The translations under genes were made by a program, and so were the position numbers. The notes under the pieces are model-generated. The model was not told the DNA's origin, did not search any database, and saw nothing but the letters and a program-made list of their open reading frames with translations. Below, piece by piece: positions 7,176-11,075 of a stretch of 11,075 nucleotides of DNA (position 1 is its first letter; every line of letters starts with the position of its first letter). This DNA comes from an uncultured Mailhella sp. (GTDB taxonomy: Bacteria; Desulfobacterota; Desulfovibrionia; Desulfovibrionales; Desulfovibrionaceae). The DNA is taken from assembly GCA_905192935.1 (NCBI GenBank), contig CAJJMX010000043.1, forward strand, positions 1 through 11,075, written 5' to 3'.

Positions 7176-7567
7176 AAGAGCTCCCCAGCCGCAGACGCGT
7201 CATTCTCAAGCACATCCTCGTGAACTGCGTCATCGTGCTTCTGCTCATCGGCCTCGGCGTGTGGTGCTACGCTCAGGGCAAGACCTACAAGCTCTCCCTC
7301 GGCAACTACGCCTTCACCGACAAAAGCGGCACGGAACATCCCGCCCTTGAGGCCGTGGAAGTCTTCATCGACGACAAGGAGCCCGTCTTCCTGCTCGAGG
7401 ACGACAGCGGCACAGGCGAAGCCACGGGCCGCCAGCACACCATGGTCATCAAGCTTCTGGACGAAAAGGACAACCCCATCGAAAGCCGCTCGATCAAGTT
7501 CAGCGTGGCGGATCTCGACGACGATCTGGATGTGAACGTGGCCGAATTCTGGATCAGGGCGAAGTAG
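7172..7567 (+). CDS. Small membrane-anchored protein coupled to the ABC transporter, function unknown
   Basis: A 131-residue protein beginning in an ATGA overlap with permease 2, with a strong GGAGGT (7161-7166) 5 bases upstream. A basic N-terminus (KELPSRRR) precedes one hydrophobic helix (about 14-33, VNCVIVLLLIGLGVW), consistent with an N-in signal anchor and a periplasmic C-terminal domain of about 95 residues. That domain is acidic (for example DLDDDLDVNVAEF near the end) and appears beta-rich. There is no lipobox and no catalytic motif that I recognise. It may belong to a family annotated as DUF6672 that I recall beside DUF3798 transporters, but this is unverified. Position and coupling suggest an accessory subunit that assembles with the permeases or helps the binding protein dock; a role as a sensor is also possible. 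A terminator follows directly, so it is the last gene of the operon. Confidence 0.85.
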   Translation: MKELPSRRRVILKHILVNCVIVLLLIGLGVWCYAQGKTYKLSLGNYAFTDKSGTEHPALEAVEVFIDDKEPVFLLEDDSGTGEATGRQHTMVIKLLDEKDNPIESRSIKFSVADLDDDLDVNVAEFWIRAK

Positions 7568-7588
7568 CCTTCGGCAAAACCATGTCAG

Positions 7589-7625
7589 AACGCGGCGTCT
7601 TCCTTACGGGAGCGCCGCGTTTTTT
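7589..7625 (+). terminator. Rho-independent terminator of the transporter operon
   Basis: A 9-bp stem (AACGCGGCG at 7589-7597 with CGCCGCGTT at 7613-7621) can be extended inward by partly wobble pairing of CTTCC (7599-7603) with GGGAG (7608-7612) around a TTAC loop. Six T residues follow at 7620-7625. It sits 21 bases after the operon's last stop codon. Confidence 0.9.
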
Positions 7626-7858
7626 CATGTCCTGCGCATGAGCGTCTGCCCCGCTCGCCCGACGGCTCCGAAAAACGCGGGCCTTTCCGGCGCCTTCCCC
7701 GCAGGAAAGTGCCTGACCGTCATCTCTTCGGACTCACCGACGACTTCCCCTCATGGGAGGCGGAAACGGTCTTCTGCGGATAGATGGCGCTCCGCTCCGC
7801 AGGGCAAGGAGCACGCCGGGGGCAGGTCTCCGGCCCTGCGCGCTCCTTATGCGGACAC

Positions 7859-7884
7859 AAAAAAAGGGGGGATCTCTCCCCCCT
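7859..7884 (-). terminator. Rho-independent terminator of ftsY (minus strand)
   Basis: Read on the minus strand, six G (complement of 7878-7883), a 6-base loop and six C (complement of 7866-7871) are followed by seven T (complement of 7859-7865). It lies about 55 bases past the ftsY stop and is a textbook intrinsic terminator. Confidence 0.88.
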
Positions 7885-7902
7885 CATCATATCGGCTGAC
7901 GA

Positions 7903-7928
7903 GCTGTCGCTCCCCGGGGAGCGACAGC
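7903..7928. repeat. Perfect 26-base palindrome just past the ftsY stop
   Basis: The arms GCTGTCGCTCCCC (7903-7915) and GGGGAGCGACAGC (7916-7928) are exact reverse complements with no spacer. As RNA it would form a very stable hairpin on either strand. It begins 11 bases after the ftsY stop on the minus strand and has no T tract of its own, so it is more likely an mRNA 3'-end stabiliser, part of a compound terminator, a protein-binding palindrome or a dispersed repeat than a standalone terminator. Confidence 0.85.
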
Positions 7929-7939
7929 CTGCGCGCGAA

Positions 7940-9655
7940 CTATTTCTCGTCTCTTCCGAGCAGGGCACGCGCAAAATCGTGCGGATCGAAGGGCCGCAGG
8001 TCCTCCATCTTTTCCCCGAGTCCCACGAAGGTGATGGGAAGCTCGAACTGACTGGCCACGGCGAGAGCCACGCCGCCCTTGGCCGTGCCGTCGAGCTTGG
8101 TGAGGATGATCTCGTTCACGCCGCTCGTATCCTTGAACATCTTCGTCTGCTGAAGGGCGTTCTGCCCCGTGGTGGCATCAATGACGAGTATGGTGCGGTG
8201 CGGCGCGCCGGGAAGCTTGCGCTCCACCACCATGCGGATCTTGTGCAGCTCGTCCATGAGGTTGGACTTGGTGTGCAGACGGCCCGCCGTATCAATGAAC
8301 AGCACGTCGTAGCCGCCCTGCATGGCCTTGTCCATGGCCTCGAAGGCCACGGCCGCAGGATCTGCGCCCATGCCCTTGGCATGGAAGTCCGCGCCTATGC
8401 GCCTTGCCCACACCTCGAGCTGTTCCACGGCCGCCGCACGGAAGGTATCGGCCGCGGCAATGAGCACCTTCTTGCCCTGCATCTTGGCGCGATAGGCCAG
8501 CTTGGCGATGGTGGTGGTCTTGCCCACGCCGTTCACGCCCACCATGAGTATGACCTCGGGCGGATTCACCGCGGCAATGCGGCGGGGCGTCTTGAATATG
8601 GCCTCCACTTCCTGCTCGAGCAGGGGCATGAGGCCGTCCGGCGTGGTCACGCCCTCGGCGCGGGAGCGTTCCTTCAGACGGCGCACCAGGGCAAGCGAAG
8701 GCTCGGCGCCCATGTCGGCCATGATGAAGAGCTCTTCCATCTCATCCCAGAAGTCCTGCGTGAGCTCGGAATGACCGGACATGAGGGCGGAAAGTCCCTG
8801 TCCGAAGCGGGCACGCGTGCGGGCAAGGCCGCTCTGAAGCTTGGAAAAGAGCCTGTCGCGCTCGTCCTCCTCGTCCTCCATGTCGAGAGCCAGGGCCAGA
8901 CGATACTGAAGTTCCGAGCGGAAGTCCTCCAGCCAGTGATAGTCCATGCGCTCAAGCCAGGTACGGAAATCGTCCAGGAACACGCGGGCTTCGTCTTCCG
9001 GAGTCTCCAGCGCGCGAAGCAGGAAGGAAAGCCTTTTCCACAAAAGATCGTCCGCCTCTTCCACGCCGTCCAGAACGACGGCAAGCCACGCAGAAAGACG
9101 GGGTTCCGCCTCTCGCAGGGCAAGCGTGAGCTTCTCCTCTTCTTCGTCCCGCGCCGCAGGACGGGCGGAAGCGTCGGGAGCGGAAGGAGCCGCCTTTTCG
9201 GACGAAGAAGCCTGAGCGGCGGCAGGGGCGGAAGCCGTCTCCTGCGCCTGCTCCGTGCCCTCGTCAGGCATGCAGGGCTCATCCGGTTCGCCGGGCTTCT
9301 CCTGATCTTCCTCGTGTTCCTCTTCAGGCGAGACTGCCTCCCCGGAAGAAGAAAGGTCTTTCAGGGCTGAGGCCTGCTCTTCTTCCGACTCCGGCAGAAC
9401 GGAGACGGCAGGCTCGTCCTTCTCCTTCAAAGGCTCGGGGACAGGTTCAAAAGAGGCCGTCTTCTCCCCGGACGCCGCAGTATCCGCGGCTTCGTCGCAG
9501 GAAGGCGCGGAAGACTCTTCGGGCGTCTCATCAGACGGCGCGCTCTGCGTCTTCTCCGTCTGCTGCAAAGCCTCGGGGGCCTTCTGTTCCTCGGAATTCT
9601 CTGCGGCATGGCTGCCGCCGGAGAAGAATTTCTTGACGGCGGAGAAAAATCCCAT
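7940..9655 (-). CDS. ftsY: Signal recognition particle receptor FtsY
   Basis: An SRP-receptor GTPase that receives ribosome-nascent chain-SRP complexes at the inner membrane and hands membrane proteins to the Sec translocon. The C-terminal NG domain (about 265-571) is complete: N-domain helices with GQGLSALMSG (285-294), P-loop GVNGVGKTT (373-381), ADTFRAAAVEQL (402-413), DTAGRL (455-460), TKLDGTAKGG (519-528) and the closing GLGEKMEDLRPFDP. The first 265 or so residues form a long, low-complexity A domain rich in Glu, Ala, Ser and Pro, with the basic, hydrophobic start MGFFSAVKKFF that probably touches the membrane. At 571 residues it exceeds the 497 of E. coli FtsY because of this region. 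AGGAG (complement of 9665-9669) precedes the ATG by 9 bases and overlaps the stop of the upstream mltD-like gene, so the two are probably co-transcribed. Confidence 0.97.
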   Translation of the reverse strand: MGFFSAVKKFFSGGSHAAENSEEQKAPEALQQTEKTQSAPSDETPEESSAPSCDEAADTAASGEKTASFEPVPEPLKEKDEPAVSVLPESEEEQASALKDLSSSGEAVSPEEEHEEDQEKPGEPDEPCMPDEGTEQAQETASAPAAAQASSSEKAAPSAPDASARPAARDEEEEKLTLALREAEPRLSAWLAVVLDGVEEADDLLWKRLSFLLRALETPEDEARVFLDDFRTWLERMDYHWLEDFRSELQYRLALALDMEDEEDERDRLFSKLQSGLARTRARFGQGLSALMSGHSELTQDFWDEMEELFIMADMGAEPSLALVRRLKERSRAEGVTTPDGLMPLLEQEVEAIFKTPRRIAAVNPPEVILMVGVNGVGKTTTIAKLAYRAKMQGKKVLIAAADTFRAAAVEQLEVWARRIGADFHAKGMGADPAAVAFEAMDKAMQGGYDVLFIDTAGRLHTKSNLMDELHKIRMVVERKLPGAPHRTILVIDATTGQNALQQTKMFKDTSGVNEIILTKLDGTAKGGVALAVASQFELPITFVGLGEKMEDLRPFDPHDFARALLGRDEK

Positions 9656-9667
9656 GGTTCACTGCTC

Positions 9668-11075
9668 CTACTTGTTGCGAATAACCTTGACGGTGTCGCC
9701 CACCTTGACGCGGGTGGACTGATCCATGCCGTTGAGAGCCAGAAGCTCCATGGGCTTCATATTGAACTTGCGGGAGATGCTCCACAGCGTCTCGCCGTTC
9801 TGCACGCTGTATTCCGCCACGCGGCTTGCGGGCGCGCGCGAGGGCGCAGGCTGCGCCTTGCGGGCAGGCGCGGCGTTCTGCGCCACGGCCGTTCCCTTTC
9901 CGGCGGGAATGTTCAGCACCTGACCGGGCGACAGGCTGGCGAGCTTGTCGGCTCCGCCGTTGACGGCGCAAAGTTCGGCAAAGCTGATGCCGTACTTGCG
10001 GGAAATGGCATAGGCGGTCTCGCCGGACTCGACCTTGTGCGTGGCAAGGCGGGCGGCAGGCACACGCTTTGCGGAAGAGGCCACGGCCGTGCTGCGGGCG
10101 GGCGCGGGCGCGGAAAGACGGAGCACCTGTCCTACGCGCAGCGTGGAGAGCTTGTCCGCGCCTCCGTTTGCGGCATAAAGATCGTCAAGATCCATGTCGT
10201 ACCGGCGGGCGATGGAGGTCAGCGTGTCGCCGCTCTTCACCTGGTAGGTGGCGGGAACGGCTCGAGACGAGGCGCGGCTGCCTTTGAGCTCCGCAAGCGC
10301 ATTCGAGGCATGATCGCTTCCGACGGATGCGCGTCTGGAAGAAGCCGCGGCCACGGCCGTGCTGCGGGCGGGAGCGGAAGGCACGACGGAGGGAAGATTT
10401 TTGCCGGTCACGGGCAGACGAAGGGTCTGTCCTCTCTTCAGCTTTCCGGGATTGAGCTGCTTGATGACCGAGGCGGGCACGCCGGTGCGGGAGCTCACCC
10501 TGGCATAGGTGTCTCCTCTGGCCACGGTGTAGTAACGCCAGCCCGCGCCGGAGACCTTTCCCTTGAGCACCTGCCGTGCCAGAGCTTCCTTGTTCTTCGG
10601 CACGTACGCGGTCGCCGAGCGTCCGGCAGGAGAAACGGAGCGCAGAAAATGCGGATTGTAGGCCTGAAATTCCTTCCAGCTGATGCCGATGCGGCGACTG
10701 AGCTCCACAAGGTCCGTGGCGGGCCTGACCGTGACCTGAGAGACGGGAATGAGCACGGGATGCTCGTCGTCGGGAGCGGAAGGCTGGATGCCGAGGATCT
10801 CGGCGTTGCGCATGACCTTGGCTATGGCAAGGAAGCGGGGAACATAGAGGGCCGTTTCCTCCCGAAGCTGCAGCTTGTAGTCGAGCGTGTCGTTTCGCTG
10901 GATGATCTCGTGCAGCTTGCTGGCCCCGGTCGCCTCCTTGGCGCGGCCTATCTTGCCTTCACCGCCGTTGTAGGAGGCCACAGCCAGATGCCAGTCGTGG
11001 AAAATATCGTAGAGACGGGCAAGATAGCTTGCCGCCGCCTCGGTGGAGCGGTACGGGTCGCGCCGTTCATCCATC
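9668..11075 (-). CDS. mltD: MltD-like membrane-bound lytic murein transglycosylase with LysM repeats (5' end outside window)
   Basis: An envelope enzyme that cleaves peptidoglycan glycan strands with formation of 1,6-anhydromuramic acid. Only the last 468 or so residues are in the window. The ATG at 11074 is probably internal, since DERRDPYRST is a conserved stretch inside the transglycosylase domain, which then runs through LAVASYNGGEGKIGRA (30-45). The catalytic Glu and signal peptide lie beyond the edge. After the catalytic domain come a degenerate LysM-like segment (about 115-160) and four recognisable LysM modules (about 181-222, 277-320, 345-390 and 421-467), which bind GlcNAc-containing peptidoglycan. 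They are joined by Ala/Pro/Ser/Arg-rich linkers. Modules 2 and 3 share NGGADKL, suggesting duplication. The gene reads directly into ftsY. A different LysM transglycosylase name is possible; the symbol is by similarity. Confidence 0.88.
   Translation of the reverse strand, partial: MDERRDPYRSTEAAASYLARLYDIFHDWHLAVASYNGGEGKIGRAKEATGASKLHEIIQRNDTLDYKLQLREETALYVPRFLAIAKVMRNAEILGIQPSAPDDEHPVLIPVSQVTVRPATDLVELSRRIGISWKEFQAYNPHFLRSVSPAGRSATAYVPKNKEALARQVLKGKVSGAGWRYYTVARGDTYARVSSRTGVPASVIKQLNPGKLKRGQTLRLPVTGKNLPSVVPSAPARSTAVAAASSRRASVGSDHASNALAELKGSRASSRAVPATYQVKSGDTLTSIARRYDMDLDDLYAANGGADKLSTLRVGQVLRLSAPAPARSTAVASSAKRVPAARLATHKVESGETAYAISRKYGISFAELCAVNGGADKLASLSPGQVLNIPAGKGTAVAQNAAPARKAQPAPSRAPASRVAEYSVQNGETLWSISRKFNMKPMELLALNGMDQSTRVKVGDTVKVIRNK
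10079..10102. repeat. 24-base direct repeat, copy 1 (LysM linker)
   Basis: This 24-base segment recurs exactly at 10349-10372, 270 bases away, inside the mltD-like gene. Both copies encode the linker peptide PARSTAVA between LysM modules, in the same frame. It reflects duplication of a linker or module rather than a mobile element. Confidence 0.8.
10349..10372. repeat. 24-base direct repeat, copy 2 (LysM linker)
   Basis: Exact second copy of the segment at 10079-10102, encoding PARSTAVA before the second LysM module. Identity at the base level, including third positions, suggests recent duplication or gene conversion. Confidence 0.8.

Larger units (their letters stand above)
7626..7939. other. 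Convergent intergenic region without a convincing gene
   Basis: These 314 bases lie between the operon terminator and the end of ftsY. Open frames crossing them run into ftsY on the opposite strand and have no ribosome site or recognisable protein. What can be seen is structure: a long stem-loop at 7806-7848 (AAGGAGC with GCTCCTT as outer arms, GCAGG with CCTGC inside), the ftsY terminator and a perfect palindrome, the last two listed separately. Nothing notable is visible in 7626-7773. A short inverted repeat (CTGCGGA/TCCGCAG) lies near 7775-7802. Confidence 0.6.

Noticed and set aside
7859..7928. CRISPR-like or transposon-end repeats
   Set aside because: Only single inverted repeats are present. 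There is no regular spacing, no repeated unit, no transposase and no target-site duplication.
7638..8051. Small gene in the convergent gap (137-codon plus-strand frame)
   Set aside because: No ribosome site, no recognisable protein, it crosses two hairpins and the ftsY terminator, and it overlaps the conserved C-terminus of ftsY.
7784..9370. Long open frame (528 codons) antisense to ftsY, also crossing the convergent gap
   Set aside because: ftsY on the minus strand has all its GTPase motifs. The antisense frame follows from codon bias and has a repetitive, biased composition.

Overview
The window looks like chromosomal DNA of a GC-rich, Gram-negative anaerobe. The best guess is the Desulfovibrio/Bilophila/Mailhella group (Desulfovibrionaceae), from gene content and codon use, but no marker gene here proves it. 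Evidence for two membranes is a periplasmic-type signal peptide on a binding protein and a LysM-carrying MltD-like murein transglycosylase. There are no tRNAs, rRNAs, insertion sequences, phage genes or CRISPR arrays.

Layout. Bases 1-78 hold the last codons of an unidentified plus-strand gene. Then comes ilvA (129-1670), a full-length biosynthetic threonine deaminase closed by a strong terminator. A good sigma70-type promoter at 1795-1822, with a palindrome near the expected transcription start, drives a secreted DUF3798-type solute-binding protein (1884-3098). Three consecutive terminator-like hairpins (3111-3272) separate it from a tightly coupled four-gene operon: a double-NBD ABC ATPase (about 3389-5026), two different BPD_transp_2 permeases (5023-6066 and 6063-7175), and a small single-pass membrane protein (7172-7567). 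All three junctions in this operon are 4-base ATGA overlaps, and a terminator at 7589-7625 ends it.

The minus strand follows, convergent with the operon: ftsY (7940-9655), the signal recognition particle receptor with a long acidic N-terminus, preceded by an mltD-like gene (9668 to beyond the window edge). The ftsY Shine-Dalgarno overlaps the mltD stop codon. The 372-base convergent gap (7568-7939) carries the two opposing terminators, another stem-loop and a perfect 26-base palindrome, but no convincing gene.

How the genes work together. The binding protein, ATPase, two permeases and small anchored protein make a complete importer, laid out like ribose-type or nucleoside-type (BmpA/PnrA) systems but with a binding protein and a permease motif (GLNFG) that differ from both. 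Its substrate cannot be read from the sequence. The fifth component, the small acidic membrane-anchored protein, is the least understood part and the best candidate for new biology here. IlvA, FtsY and MltD are housekeeping functions with no evident link to the transporter.
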